From the NCBI GenBank assembly GCA_900542125.1, contig UQMO01000001.1:1-64000 (forward strand): a DNA stretch of 64,000 nt, in the 5' to 3' direction. The position numbers and the translations under genes were made by a program. The notes beneath the pieces are model-generated. The model saw only the letters and a program-made list of their open reading frames with translations. It made no database searches and was not told the origin of the DNA. This DNA is from an uncultured Collinsella sp. Its GTDB lineage: Bacteria; Actinomycetota; Coriobacteriia; Coriobacteriales; Coriobacteriaceae. Shown here in pieces: positions 36,324-43,724 of the stretch (its first letter is position 1; every line of letters begins with the position of its first letter).

Positions 36324-38214
36324 GACCGCAGCCCAAGCACGCCCGGCCGACCTCAAGCGCACTGTGCGCCGCTTGCTCTCCTACATGGGGCATGCCAAGT
36401 TCTCGTTGCTCGCGGTGGGCGTGCTCGCCTCCGTCGCCGCCATCGCGAGCCTCGCCGGCACCTACATGGTGCGCCCCATCGTTAACGGTTTGGCCACGGG
36501 CGGGGAGGAACTGCTTGCCAAGCAGGTCATCCTGACGGCGATCATCTACGCCGCGGGCGTGCTTTCGGCCCTGGGCTACTCGCAGATCATGGTGCGCGCG
36601 GCCCAACGCGTGGTGTCCGATATTCGCCGCGACCTGTTCGCGCACATCCAGACGCTGCCGCTCAGTTATTTTGACAGCACGCGCTCGGGCGACATCATGA
36701 GCTTTTTCACCAATGACGTCGACACCGTCTCCGAGGCGCTTAACAACAGCTTTGCCAACGTGATTCAGGCCACCATTCAGGTTGTGGGCACCACGGCCAT
36801 GCTCATCATCCTTAACTGGCAGCTCACGATTATCACACTCGTGTGCGATGCGGCCATTGTGCTGTATGCGCGCTATTCGGGCGCGCGCTCTAAGCGCTTC
36901 TTTGCCGCCCAGCAGGCATCGCTTGGCGACCTGGACGGATATATCGAAGAGATGGTCTCGGGCCAAAAGGTCATCAAGGTCTTTAACCGCGAGGCGGCGA
37001 ATGTCGCCGGCTTCACCTGCCGCAACGACGAGCTTCGCCGCACCGGTACCGCCGCCGTGAGCTATGCCAACTCCATGGTGCCCATGACCGTCGTGATTGG
37101 CTACGTCAACTATGCCATCGTCGCCGTGGCGGGCGGCATGCTCTGCATCAAGGGGCTCGCCGATGTGGGCGCACTTGCAAGCTACCTGGTCTTTGTGCGC
37201 CAGGCCGCCATGCCCATCAACCAGTTTACGCAGCTCGGCAACTTCTTGCTCAACGCGTTGGCCGGTGCCGAGCGCCTGTTTGCGGCTATGGACCTTGAGC
37301 CCGAGGTGGACGAGGGCTGCGTGGAGCTGGTGCAGACGGGCGATGCCGCGTGGGCGTGGAAAATTCCCGAGGGCCAGGGCGTGGGCGTCTACGGGCATCT
37401 GCATGACGTGGCAGCCGTTGATGAGTCGGGCCGCGCGGTGGCCGCCGACGGCACCGAGCTCACGTGTGGCTTGGTCCCGCTTGCCGGCGACGTGCGCTTC
37501 CATGCCGTGGACTTTTCCTACGTGCCGGGCGCCCGCGTGCTCACGGACCTCAACCTGTTTGCCAAGCCGGGGCAAAAGATTGCGTTTGTGGGCTCCACGG
37601 GCGCCGGCAAGACGACCATTACCAACCTCATCAACCGCTTCTACGAGGTCGATGACGGCGAGATCACGTACGACGGCATCGACGTCAAGCACATTGCCAA
37701 GGCCAGCCTGCGCGGGTCGCTTGGCATTGTGCTGCAGGACACGCACCTGTTTAGCGGCACCATTGCGCAGAACATCCGCTTTGGCAAGCTCGACGCGACC
37801 GACGAGGAGGTGCGCGCCGCTGCCGAGGCCGCCTGCGCCGACTCGTTTATCCGCCGCCTGCCGCGGGGCTACGACACACCGGTCACGGCCGACGGCGCCA
37901 ACCTGTCGCAGGGTCAGCGTCAGCTGCTCGCCATCGCGCGCGTGGCCGTCGCCGATCCGCCGGTGCTCATCCTGGACGAGGCCACGAGCTCCATTGACAC
38001 GCGTACCGAAAAGCTCATCGAGCGCGGTATGGACCGCATCATGCGCGGTCGCACCACGTTTATGATCGCGCACCGCCTGTCCACTGTCCGCGACGCCGAC
38101 GCCATCATGGTCCTCGAACACGGCCGCATCATCGAGCGCGGCACGCACGAAGAGCTGCTCGCCCAGCACGGCGAGTACTGGCAGCTGGCGCATGGCTTAA
38201 AAGAGCTGGATTAA
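36316..38214 (+). CDS. ABC exporter half-transporter B (catalytic)
   Basis: A 632-residue partner of the preceding protein. Six membrane helices, then an ATPase with Walker A GSTGAGKTT, Walker B LILDEATSSID with the catalytic Glu, and IAHRLSTV with the switch His. Its signature is LSQGQRQ rather than LSGGQ, which fits the rule that the signature facing the degenerate site is altered. About 45 extra residues (QTGDAAWAWKIPEGQGVGVY) sit between membrane and ATPase parts. ATG 36316 overlaps the upstream stop. The pair probably exports drugs or lipids. Confidence 0.9.
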   Translation: MPKTAAQARPADLKRTVRRLLSYMGHAKFSLLAVGVLASVAAIASLAGTYMVRPIVNGLATGGEELLAKQVILTAIIYAAGVLSALGYSQIMVRAAQRVVSDIRRDLFAHIQTLPLSYFDSTRSGDIMSFFTNDVDTVSEALNNSFANVIQATIQVVGTTAMLIILNWQLTIITLVCDAAIVLYARYSGARSKRFFAAQQASLGDLDGYIEEMVSGQKVIKVFNREAANVAGFTCRNDELRRTGTAAVSYANSMVPMTVVIGYVNYAIVAVAGGMLCIKGLADVGALASYLVFVRQAAMPINQFTQLGNFLLNALAGAERLFAAMDLEPEVDEGCVELVQTGDAAWAWKIPEGQGVGVYGHLHDVAAVDESGRAVAADGTELTCGLVPLAGDVRFHAVDFSYVPGARVLTDLNLFAKPGQKIAFVGSTGAGKTTITNLINRFYEVDDGEITYDGIDVKHIAKASLRGSLGIVLQDTHLFSGTIAQNIRFGKLDATDEEVRAAAEAACADSFIRRLPRGYDTPVTADGANLSQGQRQLLAIARVAVADPPVLILDEATSSIDTRTEKLIERGMDRIMRGRTTFMIAHRLSTVRDADAIMVLEHGRIIERGTHEELLAQHGEYWQLAHGLKELD

Positions 38215-38263
38215 CCCGTTCGAGCACGATGCTTTGATCCCTCCGTGCCCCTCACCTCGACTC

Positions 38264-38328
38264 AAACCATCACAACATTCGACGTTTTTTGCCAAAAACG
38301 GGAAAAGCATCGAATGTTGTGATGGTTT
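38264..38328 (+). repeat. CATCACAACATTCGA palindrome, copy 1
   Basis: AAACCATCACAACATTCGA and its complement TCGAATGTTGTGATGGTTT are perfect 19-base arms around a 27-base centre. The centre is nearly identical to that of copy 2 at 39507, in the same direction. Confidence 0.9.
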
Positions 38329-38429
38329 TTCTACCACTCGACCGGGTGGAATCGCTTTCTTGCGCACGAAGGTGTGCGAACCCGTGAGCAGGGGAATAAG
38401 GTTGGTTATCCGACTCCATTGGAGGGCTC

Positions 38430-39467
38430 ATGGACCTGCCGATCGTCCTGTCCCATAAGACTGCCTGGCTGTACCACAACGTGGCGCGCCCGTCCGAGCC
38501 GCTCTCGCGGGCAAGCAGCCTATACGATGAGGACTCGCTTGCTAACGAGGCGGAGCCGACCGCGAGCCTGCCCAAATTGGGACTCGATGCCAAGGGGCTG
38601 AGGGCTTCAACGGCGGTCGGGATCGTTACCGACTATCTGGTCTCGATCGGTATTCCACGAGAAGAGCTCGATCATATCGACACGCTCGTCAACTTCGATT
38701 TTGAGCGCTCGACGCCGGCTGGATTTAGGTGCCACGTGTTTGGGGCGCCGATACCTCCATGCCATCTTATCGAGGTGGCAGAGGGCCTTCTGGTGGTTGA
38801 TGAGGCCATGTGCTTTGTCCAAGCGGGTTCGTGGATGAGTGAGCCCGAGCAGCTGGAATATGGCTACGAAATCTGTGCCCGATACCATTTGAATCATCTG
38901 TCGACAGGCGATTATATCGAGATAGGGCAGAGGTATACCGTTGCCGATTTGATTGCTTATTGTAATGAGAACCGATCTCGTCAGGGGGCCATACGCGCGG
39001 CCGCCGTGCTCAGGCGCGTGCACGATGGCGCGCGGTCGCCCATGGAGACGGCCACCGCAATCATGGTCGTAGCAAAACGTTCCCAGGGCGGTCTGGGATA
39101 CGCCAAGGTTGAGCTCAACCATCGGGTCGATGTTCCCAACGAGTTCAAATATCTCGCTAAGGCCGGGTATTTCGAGATCGACGTATTTGCGCCTGCAAAC
39201 GGTACGGGGATTGAATACAACGGCTCGGACCATTTTGATAAACAGCGCAGCGCGTCGGATGCGGAGCGTATGACCGTGCTGAGCGCGCTGGGCTTTAGGA
39301 TGATCGTCCTCACCGGGACTCAGTTTGCCCATCAACTGCAATTGCATCGGGCGATGAATGCCATCGCGCTCGCTATGGGCCTTAAGTGCGACCGAAGCGA
39401 AGCGTTCCAGAAACGTCAGAACGACCTACGAGAATTCGTGATTCGGCACTGGGACGGCGGCCTTTAG
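38430..39467 (+). CDS. DUF559/Vsr-like nuclease-domain protein
   Basis: A 345-residue protein without a named function. Residues about 245-310 resemble the endonuclease-like fold of DUF559/Vsr proteins: YFEIDVFAPANGTGIEYNG, then DAERMTVLSALGFRMIVLT. The active-site pattern D-x9-E is present, but the usual Lys/Gln after Glu is Asn (EYNG). The N-terminal 240 residues are unrecognised. TTGGAGG precedes the ATG. It is transcribed alone and is flanked on both sides by direct copies of a 60-base palindrome, as if it moved or was exchanged as a cassette. Confidence 0.6.
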   Translation: MDLPIVLSHKTAWLYHNVARPSEPLSRASSLYDEDSLANEAEPTASLPKLGLDAKGLRASTAVGIVTDYLVSIGIPREELDHIDTLVNFDFERSTPAGFRCHVFGAPIPPCHLIEVAEGLLVVDEAMCFVQAGSWMSEPEQLEYGYEICARYHLNHLSTGDYIEIGQRYTVADLIAYCNENRSRQGAIRAAAVLRRVHDGARSPMETATAIMVVAKRSQGGLGYAKVELNHRVDVPNEFKYLAKAGYFEIDVFAPANGTGIEYNGSDHFDKQRSASDAERMTVLSALGFRMIVLTGTQFAHQLQLHRAMNAIALAMGLKCDRSEAFQKRQNDLREFVIRHWDGGL

Positions 39468-39506
39468 GGACGTTCCGGTCCTTCTACGGGGTGCCGTGGG
39501 CAGGCA

Positions 39507-39568
39507 AAGCATCACAACATTCGACGTTTTTTGCCAAAAACGGGAAAAGCATCGAATGCTGTGATGGT
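39507..39568 (+). repeat. CATCACAACATTCGA palindrome, copy 2
   Basis: CATCACAACATTCGA (39510-39524) pairs with TCGAATGCTGTGATG (39552-39566) with one mismatch. The centre equals copy 1. It lies 40 bases after the nuclease-like gene. Confidence 0.9.
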
Positions 39569-39702
39569 CTGTATGCTGAGGATGGGCTTGGAAAGCCGGT
39601 CTTGCTCGAAGCGACCTGTCCTGTCGTACGGGTGTCGGCATGATTCTCGCGTGGGGTATTATGTTTTCCGAAGAATAAAACACCGCGTGAGGGGAGGGCT
39701 GC

Positions 39703-40758
39703 GTGGACGGGCACGTGCAACATGACGGTTTTGGCCGCGATATCAACTACCTGCGCATTGCCGTTACCGACAAGTGCAATTTCCGCTGCATTTACTGCAT
39801 GCCGGCCGATGGCGTGGCGCCCCGCGCGCACGACGAGCTGCTCAGTGCCGAGGAAATCGCCCGCTTTGTGCGCTTGGTGGCGGGGGAGGGCATTCGCCGC
39901 GTGCGTCTGACGGGCGGCGAGCCTCTGGTCAGCCGCCGTATCATCCCGCTTATTCGTGACATCCGCGCGATCCCGCAGATCGAGGACATCTCGCTCACCA
40001 CCAACGGCGCCCTGCTGCCCAAGCTGGCGACGCAGCTCAAAGATGCCGGGCTTAACCGCGTCAATATCTCGCTCGACACGCTCGACCCTACGCTCTTTGG
40101 AAAGATCACGCGCCTGGGCCGGCTCGAGCAGACCATGGTTGGCATCGACGCGGCACTGGCCTGGGGCTTTGAGCCCGTTAAGGTCAACTGCGTTGTGGTG
40201 CGCCGGCTCAACCAGGATGTGGCGGCCCTTGCGCGCCTGACCGTCGACCGCCCCATCCATCTGCGCTTTATCGAGTACATGCCCATCGGTGACGAACACA
40301 CGAGCTCGCATTGCGCTGTGGACCCGCATGCGCCCGCGCTCAATCCCGAGCTGTGGGACGCGAGCGATACCGTGCCGAGCGACGAGCTGCGGGCGCGCAT
40401 CAATGCCGGGGCCGCCGCGACGGGACTGGGCGAGCTCGAGCCGCTCGACATCAACGACGCTCCTGCCGGCGCGGGCCCTGCGCGCTATTGGCACTTTCCG
40501 GGCGCGGCGGGAACGGTCGGCTTCATCAGCGCCATGTCCAATCATTTTTGCGCGAATTGCAATCGTCTGCGCCTGACGGCCGATGGCAACGTGCGTCCGT
40601 GCCTGTTCAGCGATGCCGAGTATTCGGTGCGCGACGCCCTGCGCCGTGGTGATGATATGCAGGTACTTTCGATTTGGCGCGATGCCGTGGCCCACAAACC
40701 GCAGGAACACGCGATAATTGAGGGCACGCAACGATTTATGTCCCAAATCGGAGGATGA
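39703..40758 (+). CDS. moaA: GTP 3',8-cyclase MoaA
   Basis: Radical SAM enzyme for the first step of molybdenum cofactor synthesis. The 351-residue product has the SAM cluster motif CNFRCIYC (near residue 24), TGGEPL, and a C-terminal second cluster CANCNRLRLTADGNVRPC. The C-terminal GG expected of active MoaA is present (SQIGG). A GTG start at 39703 follows GGGGAGGG. The moaC-mobB fusion starts five bases after its stop, so both form one operon. Confidence 0.95.
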   Translation: MDGHVQHDGFGRDINYLRIAVTDKCNFRCIYCMPADGVAPRAHDELLSAEEIARFVRLVAGEGIRRVRLTGGEPLVSRRIIPLIRDIRAIPQIEDISLTTNGALLPKLATQLKDAGLNRVNISLDTLDPTLFGKITRLGRLEQTMVGIDAALAWGFEPVKVNCVVVRRLNQDVAALARLTVDRPIHLRFIEYMPIGDEHTSSHCAVDPHAPALNPELWDASDTVPSDELRARINAGAAATGLGELEPLDINDAPAGAGPARYWHFPGAAGTVGFISAMSNHFCANCNRLRLTADGNVRPCLFSDAEYSVRDALRRGDDMQVLSIWRDAVAHKPQEHAIIEGTQRFMSQIGG

Positions 40759-40762
40759 TCAT

Positions 40763-42067
40763 ATGGCCAAGAGCAGGTACGCCGATGCCACCAAGGCCGC
40801 TCGCAGGGCCGCGATGTCTGCCCACAAAGTCACGGCTGCGGCTAATGCTGGTAACGCCGACGCGTCCGCACAGCCGACTGCCAGCGCTGCAGCCGAGCCC
40901 GCCCGCGACGCCCGCCGCGACGAGCTGACGCACGTGGACGCCAAGGGCGAGGTACGCATGGTCGACGTGTCCGACAAGGCCGAGACTCATCGCATTGCCA
41001 TCGCCGAGGGCACCATCCTCATGCATCCCGAGACGCAGGCCATGGTGCTGCAGGACCGCGCCAAAAAGGGTGACGTGCTTGCCTGCGCGCGTGTGGCGGG
41101 CATTATGGCCATCAAACGCACGAGTGACATCATCCCCATGTGTCATCCGTTGCTCATTACCAAGAGTAAGTGCGACATTGTGCCCATCGCTGCGGCGGGG
41201 ACGCCTGTCGAGGACGTTCCCGAGGGCTGGGCGCCGGCGCGTACGGACGGGCAGGTTGGCTTTCACGTACTGGTTACGGCCGGCGTGACGGGCAAGACGG
41301 GTATCGAGATGGAGGCCCTGACCGGCGCGAGTGCCGCGTGTCTGACTATCTACGACATGTGCAAGGCCGTCGATCGCGGCATGGAGATCGTCGACGTTCG
41401 CTTGCTGCACAAGGAGGGCGGCCGCTCGGGCGTGTGGGATCGTGCCGGGCGTCAGGCCGCTGCCGTTGAGGCCGTGGCCGCTGACGGCGCCGCGTCCGCG
41501 AGCGCACCCGTCGCCGTCGCGCCCGCAGCTCCGGCACCGGCCGTCCCCGCGATCGCGTTTATCGGCTACCAGAACTCGGGCAAGACCACACTCGTCGAGA
41601 AGGTCATTGCCGAGCTCACCCGCCGCGGCCTGCGCGTGGGTTCGCTCAAGCATCACGGGCACCACGGCTTTGATATCGATGTGCCCGCTAAGGACACCTG
41701 GCGCCATCACCAAGCCGGATCCAAGCACGTGGGTCTCATCTGCGCCACGCGCTGGGCGGAGTACGCCGACACGCGCGAGGAGGACGAGATGCCCGCGCGC
41801 GAGCTGCTGTCGCGCTACAACGATGTCGACGTGGTGATCATCGAGGGCTACAAGACCGAGGGCTTCGACAACATCGTCGTCGCGCGCTCGGGTGTCGACC
41901 GTCTGCGCGGCAAGAGCTCGCTCGACCTGGTCGACGGTCACACGCTGGCCCTTGCCTGCAACGAGGTCCTGGCACGTCAGGCCTTCGACGCCGGCTTTGC
42001 GACCCGAGCCATCAACATCAACGACGCCCGAGCCATCTGCGATCTGATCCAAGACCATCTGGCCTAA
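40763..42067 (+). CDS. MoaC-MobB fusion protein
   Basis: A 434-residue fusion of two molybdenum cofactor proteins. Residues about 50-215 are MoaC, cyclic pyranopterin monophosphate synthase (IAEGTILMHPETQAMV, IPMCHPLLITKSKCDI, EMEALTGASAACLTIYDMCK). An Ala/Pro linker (about 230-260) leads to MobB, a P-loop GTPase for the guanine dinucleotide form of the cofactor (IAFIGYQNSGKTTLVEKVI, KHHGHHGFDIDVPAKDTWRH). An Ala-rich N-terminal tail of about 45 residues precedes MoaC. GGAGG lies before ATG 40763. MobB suggests that a DMSO-reductase-family enzyme is used. No other cofactor genes are near. Confidence 0.92.
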   Translation: MAKSRYADATKAARRAAMSAHKVTAAANAGNADASAQPTASAAAEPARDARRDELTHVDAKGEVRMVDVSDKAETHRIAIAEGTILMHPETQAMVLQDRAKKGDVLACARVAGIMAIKRTSDIIPMCHPLLITKSKCDIVPIAAAGTPVEDVPEGWAPARTDGQVGFHVLVTAGVTGKTGIEMEALTGASAACLTIYDMCKAVDRGMEIVDVRLLHKEGGRSGVWDRAGRQAAAVEAVAADGAASASAPVAVAPAAPAPAVPAIAFIGYQNSGKTTLVEKVIAELTRRGLRVGSLKHHGHHGFDIDVPAKDTWRHHQAGSKHVGLICATRWAEYADTREEDEMPARELLSRYNDVDVVIIEGYKTEGFDNIVVARSGVDRLRGKSSLDLVDGHTLALACNEVLARQAFDAGFATRAININDARAICDLIQDHLA

Positions 42068-42106
42068 AACCTGCCAAAAGGGGACAGGTTTATTTCGGCA
42101 GGTTTT
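42066..42106 (+). repeat. GGGGACAGG-type palindrome (AAACCTGCC arms)
   Basis: AAACCTGCC (42067-42075) pairs with GGCAGGTTT (42097-42105) around AAAAGGGGACAGGTTTATTTC. It overlaps the moaC-mobB stop. It matches 16722-16758 in reverse. Confidence 0.85.
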
Positions 42107-42125
42107 ATCTGGGCAAACGTCATTT

Positions 42126-42158
42126 CCACCACAAAGGGGCCAGGCACCTTTGTGATGG
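42126..42158 (+). repeat. GGGGACAGG-type palindrome
   Basis: CCACCACAAAGG pairs with CCTTTGTGATGG around GGCCAGGCA. It lies 20 bases before a CATCACAACATTCGA palindrome, the same order as at 52257-52362. Confidence 0.85.
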
Positions 42159-42177
42159 TTTTTGCTTTGCAGTAAAA

Positions 42178-42238
42178 ACCATCACAACATTCGATGAAAA
42201 TCGCGATTTTGGCGAAAAACGTCGAATGTTGTGATGCT
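42178..42238 (-). repeat. CATCACAACATTCGA palindrome, copy 3
   Basis: CATCACAACATTCGA (42180-42194) pairs perfectly with 42222-42236. The centre matches copies 1 and 2 only when read in reverse, so this copy is inverted relative to them. Confidence 0.88.
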
Positions 42239-42272
42239 TTGCGCCCCGGGTCCGGCCACCCTTCGGGTCCGG

Positions 42273-42305
42273 CCACCACAAAGGGGCCAGGCGCCTTTGT
42301 GGTGG
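42273..42305 (+). repeat. GGGGACAGG-type palindrome
   Basis: CCACCACAAAGG pairs perfectly with CCTTTGTGGTGG around GGCCAGGCG. Just before it GGGTCCGGCCACC is repeated twice in tandem (42248-42277). Confidence 0.85.
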
Positions 42306-42398
42306 TTTTGCGCCCAAGCGCTCCGTATGCACCTTGGTATACCATGTACGCCGTTCACGAATACACCCCACACCGCCGCACAACCCAGAAAGGCCCCC

Positions 42399-43220
42399 AT
42401 GGACGCCACCTTCAACCACATCAAAGCCGTGTTCTGCGATATCGACGGCACGCTGCTCACGAGCCAGCACACGGTGTCCCCGCGCACCGTGGCGGCGATC
42501 CGCGCCCTGCGCGAGCGCGGCGTGCTCTTTGGTCTGTGCACCGGGCGCGACGCCCACGCGACCGAGGCCATGTACGAGCTCTGGGGCATCGAAGGCCTGG
42601 TGGACGTGATGGTGGGCTGCGGTGGCGCCGAGGTCATCGACCGCGCTCACGACATCAACGAGCTGAGCTATCCGCTGCCGGGCGAGACCATCGCACGCAT
42701 CTGCAGGCACATGGCGGACCTTCCGGCAACACCCGTCTGCCCCCGAGACGGCGTGTTTTACGTGCCCGAGAGCAACGCGTGCGTCGAGCACCTGTCGCGC
42801 GTCGACGGCGTGCCCTACCAGGTGGTCGATTTTGCCGAGTTTTTGCGCGAGCCGCAGCCCAAGGTGATGTTTACCATGGCGCCCGAGGTGATGCCGCAGG
42901 TGATTGAGCGGGCGTCGACGTTTGCCGATGACACTGTTAAGGCGGCGGCTCTGCAAACCACGCAGCGGCTCTACGAGTTCATGGATCCGCGCGTGTCCAA
43001 GACGCGCGGCCTTGTGCGCGTGGCGGAGCTCAACGACATGGAGCTCCAGGACATCTGCGTGTTTGGCGATGCGGACAACGACACCTGCATGGTGGCTGAC
43101 GCCGGCGTGGGCGTGGCCATGGCAAACGGCAGCGACGCCACCCGTGCCGCCGCCGACTTTGTAACCGCGAGCAACGACAAAGACGGCATCGCGATCTTTA
43201 TCGAGGAACATCTGCTGTAG
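42399..43220 (+). CDS. Cof-type HAD phosphatase
   Basis: A 273-residue HAD-superfamily hydrolase of the Cof/YbjI group, which removes phosphate from small sugar or cofactor phosphates. Motif I is FCDIDGTLLTS (near residue 12), motif II CTGRD, and motif IV FGDADNDTCMVADAGVGVAM with DGI at the end. The cap domain lies between about residues 85 and 190. ATG 42399 follows AGAAAGG. It stands alone after a cluster of palindromic repeats. Substrate unknown. Confidence 0.9.
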   Translation: MDATFNHIKAVFCDIDGTLLTSQHTVSPRTVAAIRALRERGVLFGLCTGRDAHATEAMYELWGIEGLVDVMVGCGGAEVIDRAHDINELSYPLPGETIARICRHMADLPATPVCPRDGVFYVPESNACVEHLSRVDGVPYQVVDFAEFLREPQPKVMFTMAPEVMPQVIERASTFADDTVKAAALQTTQRLYEFMDPRVSKTRGLVRVAELNDMELQDICVFGDADNDTCMVADAGVGVAMANGSDATRAAADFVTASNDKDGIAIFIEEHLL

Positions 43221-43230
43221 CGCCGGGGGG

Positions 43231-43267
43231 GGCACCGCAAAAGGGGACAGGCTCCTTTGCAGTGGCC
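43231..43267 (+). repeat. GGGGACAGG-type palindrome, imperfect
   Basis: GCACCGCAAAAGGGGACAGG is followed by CTCCTTTGCAGTGGC. A run of eight G residues (43225-43232) precedes it. Confidence 0.65.
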
Positions 43268-43724
43268 TCAGGCGATTTGGGCGAATTGATGCCTAAAATC
43301 TGCGCGTAAATTCAGATATGGTTGTCTGAACATTACGCTTCTAATTACCGATGAAATAAAAATATTCCCATCAATTTGGTAGTCTATTCCTCCCGGTTAA
43401 TGACCTACCATTCGCGGTTGATTTTCGACCGTTCACAGGATGCTTGCTCTTGAGCAAAATGTTGTGCAAATAAATAAAATGCTATTAAAAAACTGATAAC
43501 TAACTTAATTACCAGTAGAAACAGATATTTCAGAGCGAATAAACGAAAGCAAATCTGAGTAAATGTCAAGAGAATTGAGAACTGGCTACAAAAATGTCGG
43601 TTTTGTTGCTCGGATGTTTAAACAATAGTTACAATAGTATTACTAAGCGTGCGCAATTACAGATTGCGCAGATACGTTTGATAGTGAAAGAGCAAGATCG
43701 CGGTCTCTTGGGGAGGAGACATCG
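43268..43724 (+). promoter_or_regulatory. AT-rich regulatory region of the pilus locus
   Basis: This 457-base gap has no gene. It holds an imperfect inverted repeat (GCGTAAATTCAGA at 43304-43316 with TCTGAACATTACGC at 43325-43338), the direct repeat ACAATAGT twice near 43623-43638 with a possible -10 TACAAT (43630-43635), and a perfect hairpin TGCGCAAT-tacag-ATTGCGCA (43650-43670) in the leader. GGGGAGGAG lies before the ATG. The length and AT content suggest several control sites; none is identified. Confidence 0.5.
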
